Counted from the stretch's first letter, positions 22,505 to 32,449 are shown. The stretch: DNA of 64,000 nt from Asparagopsis taxiformis (GCA_030407315.1 JALQPE010001962.1:1-64000); one strand, 5' to 3'. The notes: generated from the letters alone by a model not told the origin. Made by a program: numbers and translations.

Positions 22505-23758
22505 ATAGTAGCGTTTGGAGAAAGAAGAGCTTATCATCGGAGTTGAGAAGGGATGACGTTAACATATTTGAATGGGCCAGGAGATATAGGAATGGATCCA
22601 ATCAATTATTGGATGAAACTAGTCGTTTCTTAGAACAAAACAAATTACAAAATACTCCACTTCTGGGTAATGTTGATATTTCCTAGCTAGCCACCGAGTA
22701 AGTATCAGAACTGCCAGATTATCCTCTTGGTTCTTACGGGGATTTGCAAAATTTACTTGGCTACGAAATTCATTTGGCTATGAAGGGGAAGAACCTAAGG
22801 AACTCTTCGATGAGAACCCCTCATTCTAGTGTCAACCAGAATGCATCAACACCTCTTTTCTCCGACGTTATGGAGGGGTCTGTTAACACTCGTGTAGACC
22901 CACATGCTTGTATTCCTCTAACCTGCGTAAGAGATCTTGTTCGTTCTGGAGTTGATAGACTCAAATGTGTATTTGGAAACAAAATTTCGAATCGTTCGGG
23001 CGTTGCTTTTGACCTCAATTCTGGTGGTGGATTTGTGGCTGGTTCTGATAATGCCGTTGTTGTTGCCTTGACAGGTGGATTGAAAAGACACGTTGTAGAC
23101 CACTTCAAAACCGGTCCTCATAACAACCGGCATCCAATGTCGGAATCACAAGCGAAAGAGAAGGAAGAGTCTCGAGCTGTCTGGTATGGGGTAGTAGACG
23201 GAATGCACAGGCTTACGGCTATCCTGGAGCTCATGGAAGAAAATCCGGAAACGTGGGAGTCATTTCTCTGGCCGGTTACAGTCCTCAAAGGTGGCCAAAA
23301 TCTACAGGTTCTTAGACAACTCGGAAGACACCAGAACAACAAGCACAACTCCGCTTTCTACATTGAAACAACATTCTATGATATGCTTTCTGGCCTCCGG
23401 AAAGAGGCTGATCGTCTCAAAAGTATGAAGAATGGGAAGCAACCAACAGCTAAAGAAATTGCCTCTGCCTTTGACGGCTGCACTCATCTCAAGGACAATA
23501 CCACAAAGCAAACAGCAGCGACTTCAGTCCGTCTTCCAGTTTCGGTAATTGAGGAGATTGGCCATATCATGAACTCTGAGCACCCAGAACTGACTGCGTC
23601 AGAATCAGATCGTTCTGGTAGGACCTCGCACATTTCTGGACTGGTTGACTTTCGGGTCTACCGGAACTTCATCAACATTACTACTATTAAGTCTGCAACA
23701 AACTTCATGAATGCCAGTGGAGCAGACTCTGAACAGAACCAGATAAATACGCTGTATA
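22505..23758 (+). pseudogene. ParB-like part of the Y ParB-methyltransferase gene (5' of copia insertion)
   Basis: The main exon reads in frame from ~22709 to the copia insertion. The ParB/sulfiredoxin-fold signature is VVDGMHRLTAI, followed by a helical segment (LRQLGRHQNNKHNSAFYIETTF) like the region after the ParB motif in X ORF1. No ATG opens this exon. Upstream, 22520-22666 is coding-like in another frame (EWARRYRNGSNQLLDE), and a 42-nt intron at 22667-22708 (GTAATG...TATCAG) joins the two frames exactly; further 5' exons are likely. The frame runs unbroken from here into 30428 if the copia element and one GTATA copy are removed, so ParB and methyltransferase were one polypeptide. The insertion now ends it after ~16 LTR-encoded residues. 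Confidence 0.75.
23754..23758. other. Target-site duplication of copia, left (GTATA)
   Basis: GTATA precedes the TGTTGG end of the left LTR and recurs at 30423-30427. Confidence 0.95.
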
Positions 23759-24374
23759 TGTTGGAACGAAATGGTCGCTTGCCGAGCGTTTATTGAATCT
23801 GCGAGCTCACTACATTATTTGTATTCTCGCCGAGGTGCGCCGGCGGTGCTAAGGACAGCCTGTTAATAGCTGCTCCAGACAGTCTGTCACTGACAGTCTG
23901 TCCTGGTAAGCACCCGCTGCCAATCTGGTACACGTGGGCATCTCTATCATATCACCCACACGTGTACACTAATCATAACATTTTCCCTGTGCCATGATGG
24001 CAACCCATCCTGGCTTTTCTAATTACTAATTGAAAGTATGACAAACAAATTGAAACTTCAGACGCTATTTCCTCCATGAAGAAAGGTCGTAGAAGCTTCG
24101 GAGAAGTTGCTACCCGACTAATTCGGGCACGCTGAACATGATGAGATAGGTTTTGGAGGGCCTAGAGCAGTCTTTGTAGGAGAAATCGAGGGTTAAAGTT
24201 TTCTCACGTAACTGAGCCCTTCAGGGCCTATTACAGTGAGTGCTTCAACCGTTTTTCAACGAGGAACACGATGAGCCATATTTCAAGGCTCCTAGAGGAC
24301 TCCTTCATCGAGATTTTCACAGGAGATTCTCGAGATTGAGTGCTTCAGTTGCTGTGACTCAATTATTCGCAACA
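23759..24374 (-). repeat. 3' LTR of copia
   Basis: 616 bp, identical boundaries and length to 29807-30422. It contains the inverted segment CAGACAGTCTGTC around 23878 and CACGTGTAC-type inverted repeats around 23930-23965. Confidence 0.95.
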
Positions 24375-27300
24375 CTCCCCCTCTGTGACAAGCTCGATGA
24401 AGCACCAGATGTAGGGAGGTTCTGAAGTCCAATGAGGTCTTTGAATTTGTGAAGGAGAAGACGGGGAAGAGGTTTTGTGAGCAAGTCGGCAGCCATTTCT
24501 GATGTGGGGCAGTATTGCATGGTGTAGAGGTTTTTGTCCAGGCTATCGCGTACGAAGTGGTATTGAATGTCAATGTGCTTTGTTCTAGTTCCGGACACAT
24601 CATTTCGAGCCATATTGATAGATCCTTGGTTATCGACGTTGATGCAGATCGGCTCGTATTCTTCGCTTGCTGTGATTGAGCGGAAAATGTTGCTAAGCCA
24701 GATTGATTCTTTTACAGCTGCACACAGAGCCATGTACTCCGCTTCGGAGGAGGAAAGAGCAACGCAACCTTGTTTGCGTGACTTCCAGCTGACGGCCCCT
24801 CCCGCCATTAGGAAAACGTAACCGCTGGTGGATTTTCGATTGATGGTGCAGCCACCCCAGTCGGAGTCACTGTACGCGATCGGGTGGAACGGTTTATCGG
24901 CTTGATAGAGCAAGCCCAGATTCCTTGTTCCATTGACATAGCGGAGTACGCGCTTAACTGCTGTCCACAGTCTTGTTGTCGGATGTTCCACATGTTGGGC
25001 AAGCCGTCCCACAGCGAAGGATATGTCGGGGCGAGTCCCAACCGATAGATACATGAGGCTACCAACAGCGCTTCGATATAGTGTAGAGTCTATAGGTTCC
25101 CCTTCGAGGTCTGCAGGACTTATCTGCGATTCCATTGGGGTGACTACGGGACTCGAGTCAAGCATCCCGAAGCGTTCTAGCACCTTGTGGACATAACGAC
25201 TCTGGCTGAGGTGCAGAGTTCCTCTTGACGAGCTGCGAACGATCTCGAGTCCAAGACAGACCTTGGCTTCTCCGCAGTCTTTCATTGAGAACCTTTTATT
25301 GAACTCCCCTTTTAGCCAATCAAGTAGTCGGCGATTACTTGATGCCATGAGTAGGTCGTCAACGTAGAGGGTAATGATCACCATTTCTCCTCCTTCATAC
25401 TTGACGTAAAGGCATGGATCATACGGAGAAGTCTCGAATTTGAGGATACCGATCACGAATTCGTCGATCTTTGCGTGCCACTGTCTCGGAGCTTGTTTTA
25501 GACCGTAGAGTGCTCTTTGCAGTTTACACACATGGTTCGGGTATTGCGGATGAACGAACCCTTCTGGTTGTTCCATGAAGATATCCTGATCGAGATCACC
25601 GTATAGGAAGGCTGTCTTGACATCCATTTGGTCGCAATGGAGGGATTTGTGAGCAACAATAGCGAGGAACGTGCGGAGAGTGCATAGTTTTACAACCGGA
25701 GCGTATGTTTCTTCGTAGTCAACACCGTATTGTTGTTCAAAACCACGAGTGACAAGTCGTGCTTTGTACTTCACACCGTTCGTTCCGTCGTCGTTGACAA
25801 CATCCTTGATTTTGAAAAGCCATTTGCAGGAGAGAAGATTGCGGGCTTCACTGCGAGGGACAAGAATCCAGGTCTGGTTGGTGTAGAGAGATTCCATTTC
25901 GGAGTCTATTGCTTTGAGCCAGAGCTTTCTATCCTCCCCCTCTGTCGCGGTAGTGAAGGTGAGGAGTTCCGGAGCAATGCTAACGAGTGCAGTCGGTTTC
26001 CACCATTGAGTCGGGGGCTTTCGAGGTCTTGAAGACTTCCGAGGAGCAGATGGAATGGAGAGGTTGCTCGGGGAAGCCGGCATAGTAGGATGAGCAGGAC
26101 TGCTTGGAGAAGCAATGGGGCTCGATTCTCCCCCGGAGATGGTGGGAGACTGTGGAGGCGTGGGCGACTCGTCATCCGATTTTTGCATGCGGGTTTGAGG
26201 ATCGTCCGGTATGTAGCTCAAGGTGTTGTCGTCATCAATATATGTAGAGTCTTCAACAGAGCGAGGTTGAGTGGTTTCATCCGATGCCGATTCGTCGAAG
26301 ACGACGTCCCTTGAGATTACCACGGTGTTCGTTTGGTCGTCCCACAGCTTGTACGCTTTCTGGGTTTTGGAGTAACCGATCATCATGGCAGGAGATGAGC
26401 GACTGTTTAGAGATGTTAGGCGTATTTGTGGGACCTTGTACCAACACTGACTACCGAATACTTTTAGATGGGAGATATCAGGTTTACGACCCATCCATAA
26501 CTCGAACGGAGTTTTATCTGAGGGTATCCCACGGCTTGTGACACGATTTCGGACGTATGCTGCACAGTCAAGGGCTTCCGCCCAGAAGTCTGCAGGGACA
26601 GAATTGTGATGGAGCATGGCACGAATGAGGTCTTTTAGAGTCCGGTTCATCCGTTCCGATACACCGTTTTGCTGCGGGGTATAGGGAGCGGTAGTTTGGC
26701 GAGTGATTCCGTGAGTTATGAGGAACTCGCTAAACTCGTTTGAGAAATATTCACCGCCACCATCCGAGCGAAGTTGGCGGATTTTTCGTCCTGTGTGTGT
26801 CTCTGCAGTATTTCGAAAGTGCTGGAAAGAGCTGAAGCTGTCTGATTTAAGTGCGATAGGATAGACGGAAAGCCAACGGGACTTGTCGTCGATAAAGGTA
26901 ACGAAGTAACGTGCTCCCCCTTTTGAAGATGTTTCCATAGGTCCGGCTACATCAGTGTGGACAAGGTCAAGTAAACCGGTTGCTCGAGTATCGGATGCAT
27001 GGGGGATTGGTGCTCGAGCCATTTTACCGGCCAGGCAGCCTTTGCACGGTTGCTGGGTTGTCGTTCCACCGGCAATTTGGAGACCTTTAACGAGGGAGTG
27101 TTTTGCCATATGCGAGATTGCTGCATGGTGTACATGTCCAAGGCGACGATGCCAGAGTTCCAGGCTGGCCACACATGCTACCTCTACGTTATGTTCGTCA
27201 GGAGTAGTGTGTAGAGTATAGAGTCCATGTCGACGAGTCCCTAGAGCAACTATGGAGTTGTTCTTTTTGATTTCGACAGTGTCATTTATGAAGGAGAGGG

Positions 27301-28459
27301 AGAGACCACGACTGGTGAGGGTGGAAACTGAGATAAGGGAGAACACGAAAGAGGGTACGTGCAGCACGTTGCGGAGTATGCACGTTGAAGTGACACCTTT
27401 TACTATTATAGGTAGGTGGATATCTCCTCGACCGATGGCTATAGAGGAGGACTTGTCGCCCATGGTAACGTTGAAAGGGATCTCTGACGTATACGTTTTG
27501 AACATGGATCGGTCGAAGGTGATATGTGAGGTGGCCGCAGAGTCAATATGCCAGACTGTTGCCTTGCGTTCGTGAGAACTTTTGCACGCCTCGAAAGCAC
27601 TGCTGAGTAAACATACGTAGTCGGCTTCTTCCTCGGATGGTTCCGTTGCTACTGTAGCGGTTTGCATTGGAACGCTGGTTGCTGGAGATGTGGATCCTCG
27701 AGGCTTGTTACTCCGAGAATGATTGGGACGACCATGCTTTTCCCAGCAATAGGGTTCGGTATGGTTGGTTCTGTGGCAGTGAGAGCAGTATTTTCGATTG
27801 GCACGACGTGGTTGTTTCCCAGATAAGTTGACTAATGCTGAAGTTTGTTGAGATGTGTGGGAAGAGTTTCGTAGCATGCTAGTTCTTCTTTCTTCCTGCA
27901 GTAAGCGGCTGCGCACTTTGTCAAAGGTGAACGAAGGGTCGTCATCTCCAATTGCATCGAGTGCCGTGATCAACGTTCGGAAGGATGATGGGAGGCCGTT
28001 GAGTACAGCCATGGCCATTTCCTTTTCGTCAATCTTGACGTCCATTGACTCGAGGTGGGAAGCCATTTGACGTACACGATTGATGTATACAAGCATTTGC
28101 TCCCCCTGCTTCATTGTTGCAGTGTAGAAGTCACGACGAGCAGCGAGCTTGTTCAGAAGAGTGTGACGTTGATGGATGTTGCAGATCTCTTGCCACATTT
28201 CTAGGGCGGTAGTAGTGTGGCGAACGTTCTTCAGCATTTCGTCTGACAGACTGATGCCGATTGCCATGCGAGCAGTCTTGTCTTTACGAGTCCATTTAGA
28301 CAATGCCTCTGGATCCTCTGGAGGAGGGCGGCATAGAATGGGATCGATCATGTCGTCCACCTCGCGGTGGCCGAGGATGAGCTCCATCTTTTGCTTCCAT
28401 GAGTGGAAGTTGGAGTAATCCATCTTTTCAATGCGAATGCCGGATGAATTGCTCTCCAT
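24359..28459 (-). CDS. Copia gag-pol polyprotein
   Basis: One 1366-residue frame from ATG at 28459. Gag is residues ~1-245 with a CX2CX4HX4C knuckle (C225, C228, H233, C238) that binds RNA. The aspartic protease active site is DSAATSH at 306-312, with Ala in place of the usual Gly. Integrase shows the HHCC zinc motif (HRRLGH...CKGCLAGK) and a D,D,E core (HTDVAGP, SDGGGEY, NGVSERMNRT). Reverse transcriptase has MDVKTAFLYG and YVDD at 1032-1035; RNase H has SDSDWGG, SSSEAEYMA and the conserved RTKHIDIQYH tail. The order protease-integrase-RT-RNase H is that of Ty1/copia. No frameshift separates gag and pol. The stop overlaps the 3' LTR edge. All catalytic residues I can check are present, so the element could be active. 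Confidence 0.97.
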   Translation of the reverse strand: MESNSSGIRIEKMDYSNFHSWKQKMELILGHREVDDMIDPILCRPPPEDPEALSKWTRKDKTARMAIGISLSDEMLKNVRHTTTALEMWQEICNIHQRHTLLNKLAARRDFYTATMKQGEQMLVYINRVRQMASHLESMDVKIDEKEMAMAVLNGLPSSFRTLITALDAIGDDDPSFTFDKVRSRLLQEERRTSMLRNSSHTSQQTSALVNLSGKQPRRANRKYCSHCHRTNHTEPYCWEKHGRPNHSRSNKPRGSTSPATSVPMQTATVATEPSEEEADYVCLLSSAFEACKSSHERKATVWHIDSAATSHITFDRSMFKTYTSEIPFNVTMGDKSSSIAIGRGDIHLPIIVKGVTSTCILRNVLHVPSFVFSLISVSTLTSRGLSLSFINDTVEIKKNNSIVALGTRRHGLYTLHTTPDEHNVEVACVASLELWHRRLGHVHHAAISHMAKHSLVKGLQIAGGTTTQQPCKGCLAGKMARAPIPHASDTRATGLLDLVHTDVAGPMETSSKGGARYFVTFIDDKSRWLSVYPIALKSDSFSSFQHFRNTAETHTGRKIRQLRSDGGGEYFSNEFSEFLITHGITRQTTAPYTPQQNGVSERMNRTLKDLIRAMLHHNSVPADFWAEALDCAAYVRNRVTSRGIPSDKTPFELWMGRKPDISHLKVFGSQCWYKVPQIRLTSLNSRSSPAMMIGYSKTQKAYKLWDDQTNTVVISRDVVFDESASDETTQPRSVEDSTYIDDDNTLSYIPDDPQTRMQKSDDESPTPPQSPTISGGESSPIASPSSPAHPTMPASPSNLSIPSAPRKSSRPRKPPTQWWKPTALVSIAPELLTFTTATEGEDRKLWLKAIDSEMESLYTNQTWILVPRSEARNLLSCKWLFKIKDVVNDDGTNGVKYKARLVTRGFEQQYGVDYEETYAPVVKLCTLRTFLAIVAHKSLHCDQMDVKTAFLYGDLDQDIFMEQPEGFVHPQYPNHVCKLQRALYGLKQAPRQWHAKIDEFVIGILKFETSPYDPCLYVKYEGGEMVIITLYVDDLLMASSNRRLLDWLKGEFNKRFSMKDCGEAKVCLGLEIVRSSSRGTLHLSQSRYVHKVLERFGMLDSSPVVTPMESQISPADLEGEPIDSTLYRSAVGSLMYLSVGTRPDISFAVGRLAQHVEHPTTRLWTAVKRVLRYVNGTRNLGLLYQADKPFHPIAYSDSDWGGCTINRKSTSGYVFLMAGGAVSWKSRKQGCVALSSSEAEYMALCAAVKESIWLSNIFRSITASEEYEPICINVDNQGSINMARNDVSGTRTKHIDIQYHFVRDSLDKNLYTMQYCPTSEMAADLLTKPLPRLLLHKFKDLIGLQNLPTSGASSSLSQRGSVANN
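24375..24384 (-). other. Polypurine tract of copia
   Basis: AGAGGGGGAG on the minus strand abuts the 3' LTR, where plus-strand DNA synthesis is expected to begin. Confidence 0.85.
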
Positions 28460-28642
28460 GGCTCTGTATTATGTCTTATCTGTTCGACCCTTCCCAAGTG
28501 GACAACCGATAGTCGTCTAGGACCAAGCTGGGATCTATAGGATAAAGACTTTTAGCTAAGAGCTAGATGAGTGGAGAACAAGAAACAAGGTTTATCAAAG
28601 AGAAATCAGCTAGATTTCTAGTGTGTCTAGAGAAGGGGAGTA

Positions 28643-29061
28643 CTAGTTATCGGAGGACGAGGAAGCCTTAGAGGCTTTAGCGGCTTTGAGAGTCTTCTCG
28701 ATGCCACGGTGGCGACTACCGCGGAGGTGGTTGTCGAACTCGCTCTGGGTGCGAACGATGACACCGCAGGGCTTGCAGACCTTGAGACCACCTTCCTTGA
28801 GGCGTTCGATAGTCTTCTTATGTCTAGAGCCGCTGAAGTGTGCGACTCTAGACTCGGCGGAGTTGAGAAAGACGTTGCAGTGATGGCACCTCGAGCGGTT
28901 TGCCTTCTTGTGAGCGGCGTACTTCTTCTTGTTATCCCTCCTTTCGGCGATGCTGTAGGCTTTGCGGAAGACCCGGTCTTGAAGAGACTCCCCCTCGCGA
29001 CGAAGCCTGGGAGGCTGCTCGTCGTTGCGCGGTTCACCGCGATCTTCGTCACTGCTAGACA
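28643..29061 (-). CDS. U1-type double zinc-finger protein in the copia leader (second exon)
   Basis: Encodes about 139 residues: an acidic start (SSSDEDRGEPRND), a basic helical stretch, then two fingers of the U1/matrin class that typically bind double-stranded or structured RNA. Finger 1 is CHHC...HFSGSRH and finger 2 is CKPC...HLRGSRH, both with C-x2-C-x12-H-x5-H spacing; a Ser-rich tail ends it. It lies on the gag-pol strand, ~180 bp before gag. No ATG precedes it in frame in unspliced RNA. Removing the intron at 29062-29158 joins ...CACA-A to TG-TCTAGC, making the start codon across the splice junction. It is either a captured host gene or an accessory gene made only from spliced RNA. 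Confidence 0.75.
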
Positions 29062-29158
29062 CTGCAGATTGAAAGTAGAGAGCGTGTTAGAAGTTATACC
29101 GATCAATACTAAGGTCTAAACCTTGAAATAGACCGAAAGGTGAAAGGTATAAACTTAC
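29062..29158 (-). other. 97-nt intron creating the zinc-finger start codon
   Basis: On the minus strand it has donor GTAAGTTT, branch-like TTCTAAC, a pyrimidine-rich run and acceptor TCTGCAG. The exon before ends in A and the exon after begins TGTCTAGC, so ATG exists only after splicing. Confidence 0.7.
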
Positions 29159-29344
29159 TTGTGGAAACCGTTGACAATGAAACCAAACGTTGGATGAGTT
29201 TATTCGGTGATAGGTAGAGGCTATAACGCTATACCGATCAGGACAAGGTCACTGTCTTACAAGAGCAGGACCGAGTTGAGAAAGGTATAGACTAGCCAAT
29301 ATAAAAGCAAAGGTCGATTCCAGTAATTGGGCCTTGAGTGGCCC

Positions 29345-29426
29345 GGTAGCAGAGTGGGTTGGACGGTCCACGGAGATGTACCGAACCTTGGTTCGAGTCC
29401 CAGCAGCGACGCTGGCCAAACTTTTT
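29345..29426 (+). other. tRNA-like Pol III promoter sequence in copia leader
   Basis: An A box (TAGCAGAGTGG, 29347-29357), a B box (GGTTCGAGTCC, 29390-29400) and a TTTTT run (29422-29426) have tRNA-gene spacing. The T arm can pair with one mismatch, but acceptor and D stems do not pair well, so it is not a functional tRNA gene. It could be a decayed tRNA gene or the head of a tRNA-derived SINE. It runs opposite to gag-pol. Confidence 0.45.
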
Positions 29427-29565
29427 CCTTCGCAGGCGAACCCCAGTTAAAAGAATGATGTCACCTGATGACGAGGACCCGGAGACGGATGGCAAGGTGA
29501 CAGAGTGTCAGTGTGACACAGCGTGGATAGCAGGATGTCAGTGTCAGTGACAGGATGACACAGTG

Positions 29566-29662
29566 TCGGCGCGGAGCGGTGACAGAGGTGCGGCGCGGCG
29601 ACAGAGGTGCGGCGCGGCGACAGAGGTGCGGCGCGGCGACAGAGGTGCGGCGCGGCGACAGA
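29566..29662. repeat. GC-rich 19-bp tandem repeat in copia leader
   Basis: About five units of GCGGCGCGGCGACAGAGGT, the outer ones diverged. Imperfect GTCAGTG/GACACAG repeats lie just to the left (29505-29560). Confidence 0.85.
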
Positions 29663-29792
29663 ACGGAAGAAAAGCGAGCAACCGAAGAGACGAGAAAACG
29701 AGGCGAGAACGAGACGAAATAGGTAAGAGAACGCCGACGCAAACGACGCAATTACCGAAGCGCGAGAGATATTGAAACGACCTACGAGCGCG

Positions 29793-29806
29793 CTGGGCCC
29801 ATAACC
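29793..29806 (-). other. Primer-binding site of copia
   Basis: GGTTATGGGCCCAG on the minus strand abuts the 5' LTR without a spacer. It is complementary to the anticodon stem-loop of initiator tRNA-Met (CUGGGCCCAUAACC), the half-tRNA priming mode known for Drosophila copia. Confidence 0.85.
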
Positions 29807-30422
29807 TGTTGGAACGAAATGGTCGCTTGCCGAGCGTTTATTGAATCTGCGAGCTCACTACATTATTTGTATTCTCGCCGAGGTGCGCCGGCGGTGCTAA
29901 GGACAGCCTGTTAATAGCTGCTCCAGACAGTCTGTCACTGACAGTCTGTCCTGGTAAGCACCCGCTGCCAATCTGGTACACGTGGGCATCTCTATCATAT
30001 CACCCACACGTGTACACTAATCATAACATTTTCCCTGTGCCATGATGGCAACCCATCCTGGCTTTTCTAATTACTAATTGAAAGTATGACAAACAAATTG
30101 AAACTTCAGACGCTATTTCCTCCATGAAGAAAGGTCGTAGAAGCTTCGGAGAAGTTGCTACCCGACTAATTCGGGCACGCTGAACATGATGAGATAGGTT
30201 TTGGAGGGCCTAGAGCAGTCTTTGTAGGAGAAATCGAGGGTTAAAGTTTTCTCACGTAACTGAGCCCTTCAGGGCCTATTACAGTGAGTGCTTCAACCGT
30301 TTTTCAACGAGGAACACGATGAGCCATATTTCAAGGCTCCTAGAGGACTCCTTCATCGAGATTTTCACAGGAGATTCTCGAGATTGAGTGCTTCAGTTGC
30401 TGTGACTCAATTATTCGCAACA
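29807..30422 (-). repeat. 5' LTR of copia
   Basis: 616 bp, TG...CA bounded, the counterpart of 23759-24374. Transcription should run leftward from here. Confidence 0.95.
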
Positions 30423-30427
30423 GTATA
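30423..30427. other. Target-site duplication of copia, right (GTATA)
   Basis: Second copy of the 5-bp duplication. Reading ...ACG CTG TAT AGA CTT CGT across the empty site keeps the interrupted gene in frame. Confidence 0.95.
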
Positions 30428-32340
30428 GACTTCGTGATGTGTGCAGAATGAACAAGTTCAAACCTGTCTCATATAAAATTGCTGCAGAACAGTATGTCAA
30501 GGCCTTTTCTGCAATGAGTGAGGCAAGGAAGTTCGAATTACTCATAGAAAGTGAATCATGGCCGGCTGGAATGGAAGTAACCAGAACAAATTTGCTCCAA
30601 TCATCTAAACTCGATGAGGAAGTTACTGCAAATTCTGGAAATGACCATGACATCTTAAAAACTCTTCTTCACCAGTACAGAAAGATATGTCCCGAAACTG
30701 CTCCACTAAAAGAGCGAAAGTACTCTGAAGCTCACTCAATGGAGGTCAAAGATGGAACAGAGACTGATTCAGAAAATTGTGATCGGAAAAATTTAGCCTG
30801 TACGGGAACGGAATCGGAAGAAGAAATTATAGAAAAGAATCGGAGCATGCATACAGACACTTCTGTTATACAGTCAGGCAAGGAACCCTTGCCAGAGAAA
30901 GTTGTGAACACCAATTCAAATGCAGACCAGTATACTGAACAAGTTGATTCAAACTCGCCTAGAAGTGCTCAGAATGATGTCGACCTGGAAAAATACCAGA
31001 ACAATAAGATTTCAGGAAAACACACAAATCCCCCTGTCTCGAGTGCTAACTCTGAACGCCTTAATACAAGAAAGAAAGGATCTGAAAGCTTCGCCCTTGA
31101 GGAAGACAAGACTGACTATTTGAAGGAGATGAAGATAAGCTGTCATCAAATGAAATGGCAACTGTTTGACAAGACTGTATGGACAGATGAATCTGAGCTT
31201 TTTGACATGATTCTCACTGATCCGCCATATGGAACACCGAAATCCACCTCGGTTCGGTCTGCTTCTTATGACAACTTCATAGGAGATGATGAGATCAAAG
31301 CGGTTTGTCAGTTTGCTAGAAGAGTGTCGAAACCCGGTGGATGGTTTTTTTCCTTTGTCTCATTCCGGAACTTCGAGAAATTCTACGATGAGCTCAGAAA
31401 AATCGGATTCGTTGGACCAGAATACCCGTATGTGATGATGAAAGATACGAAAACAGTCCAGCACCACAGGGGTAACGACGTTCCCCAGAACGGGTGTGAC
31501 TTCGCAGTACTGGCTAGGGCTCCAGGAACAAGAAGAGATGGTTTCAAACCAGATCTTTCCAGTCCATATAATTTCATTCCCTCAAAAGAGAAAAGGAAGT
31601 TCGCTGCTCTCTCTAGCATTCCAGTTTCAAAGGAGAAGCTTCTAAAGCCAGGTTCAAAATCTCCAGTTCTCACTTAGGAGAAGAATATTGGACTTCTTGC
31701 TGAGATAATAACTACTTTCTCACCAGAACGAGGTAACATTCTGGATATGTACGCTGGTACATTTACGTCAGCCATTGCTTCGCTTCGAACCGCACGGTCT
31801 TGCACTGTAGTGGAATCTAGCGCAAATACGTTCCGCCTAGCTCACGAAAGGCTTCCTCTTGTGGCCCAAATTTTCTATCAGGAAGCGGAGAAAAACCAGT
31901 GCTTCACGAAGAAAAGAAAGATTGATCCAAATCTGGTGAAAGATACTACGGCTTCCGAAAGATCACTGCAAAATCACAGGGAGTCCCACGCAGGAAAGGG
32001 AATGGATGAATCTTCATATGTGGTCAAAGGTGGAGATAGAGCACTTCTTCTTATAGGGGATGTAGTTGTCGGTAGCGCAACTATACAGAACCCGACAATT
32101 CCGGAGGAGATGTTCTGTTTTTCGATACACAACAGTCCTCTTGCCAATTTCCAAAGAGTCAATGAACAGTTGGTTTCATGTTACGCGTTCCAAGTGCTAC
32201 CAGAAGCTAAAAGTGTCAAATACCCCTACAAATACGGCGGCATCGAAACACCGCCGGAAACACTTGGTGGAATAGAGGGATTTTTCGCTTGGGATGCTCG
32301 AAGAATGAAATCTATTGATTCTACAGAACGAGCTGCATGA
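30428..32340 (+). pseudogene. Methyltransferase part of the Y ParB-methyltransferase gene (3' of copia insertion)
   Basis: Continues the frame of the ParB part. After a Ser/Lys/Glu-rich linker (~30600-31130) the beta-class amino-methyltransferase begins: MILTDPPYGTP (motif IV) near 31207, the KPGGWFFSF strand near 31333, a short recognition region, and NILDMYAGTFTSAIA (motif I variant, DMYAGT for DPFxGT) near 31737. Downstream, ~32230-32310, is a short module GGIETPPETLGGIEGFF..DARRM also found near the N-terminus of X ORF1. One TAG (31675-31677) lies in frame inside ...PVLT-stop-EKNIGLLAEII, at the helix before motif I; a CAG-to-TAG change would explain it. With copia removed the visible reading frame from 22744 is 976 codons including that stop. 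There is no SET domain, unlike ORF2 of X. Confidence 0.78.
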
Positions 32341-32449
32341 GAAATCAGAAATTTCATCTTTAGTTTCTTTGAAATCAGATCTAGAGGGTGCAAAGACATC
32401 AAACTTCATTTGATACTTTCTGTTCTAGTACCAAGCCTCGCACACTGAA

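Larger units (their letters stand above)
23759..30422 (-). mobile_element. Ty1/copia LTR retrotransposon, complete
   Basis: A 6664-bp element with 616-bp LTRs, both running TGTTGGAACG to TTCGCAACA on the plus strand, a 5-bp GTATA duplication, primer-binding site, polypurine tract and one open gag-pol. It reads on the minus strand, so the 5' LTR is the right one. The LTRs have equal length and I saw no differences in the parts compared, which implies recent insertion. It interrupts the ParB-methyltransferase gene of Y. Between 5' LTR and gag lie ~1.3 kb with an extra zinc-finger gene, a tRNA-like sequence and a GC-rich tandem repeat, more than copia elements usually carry. Confidence 0.96.

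Noticed and set aside
23759..24374. The two 616-bp repeats as independent insertions flanking a gene cluster
   Set aside because: TG...CA ends, the adjoining primer site and polypurine tract, and a single shared GTATA duplication show that they are the LTRs of one element.
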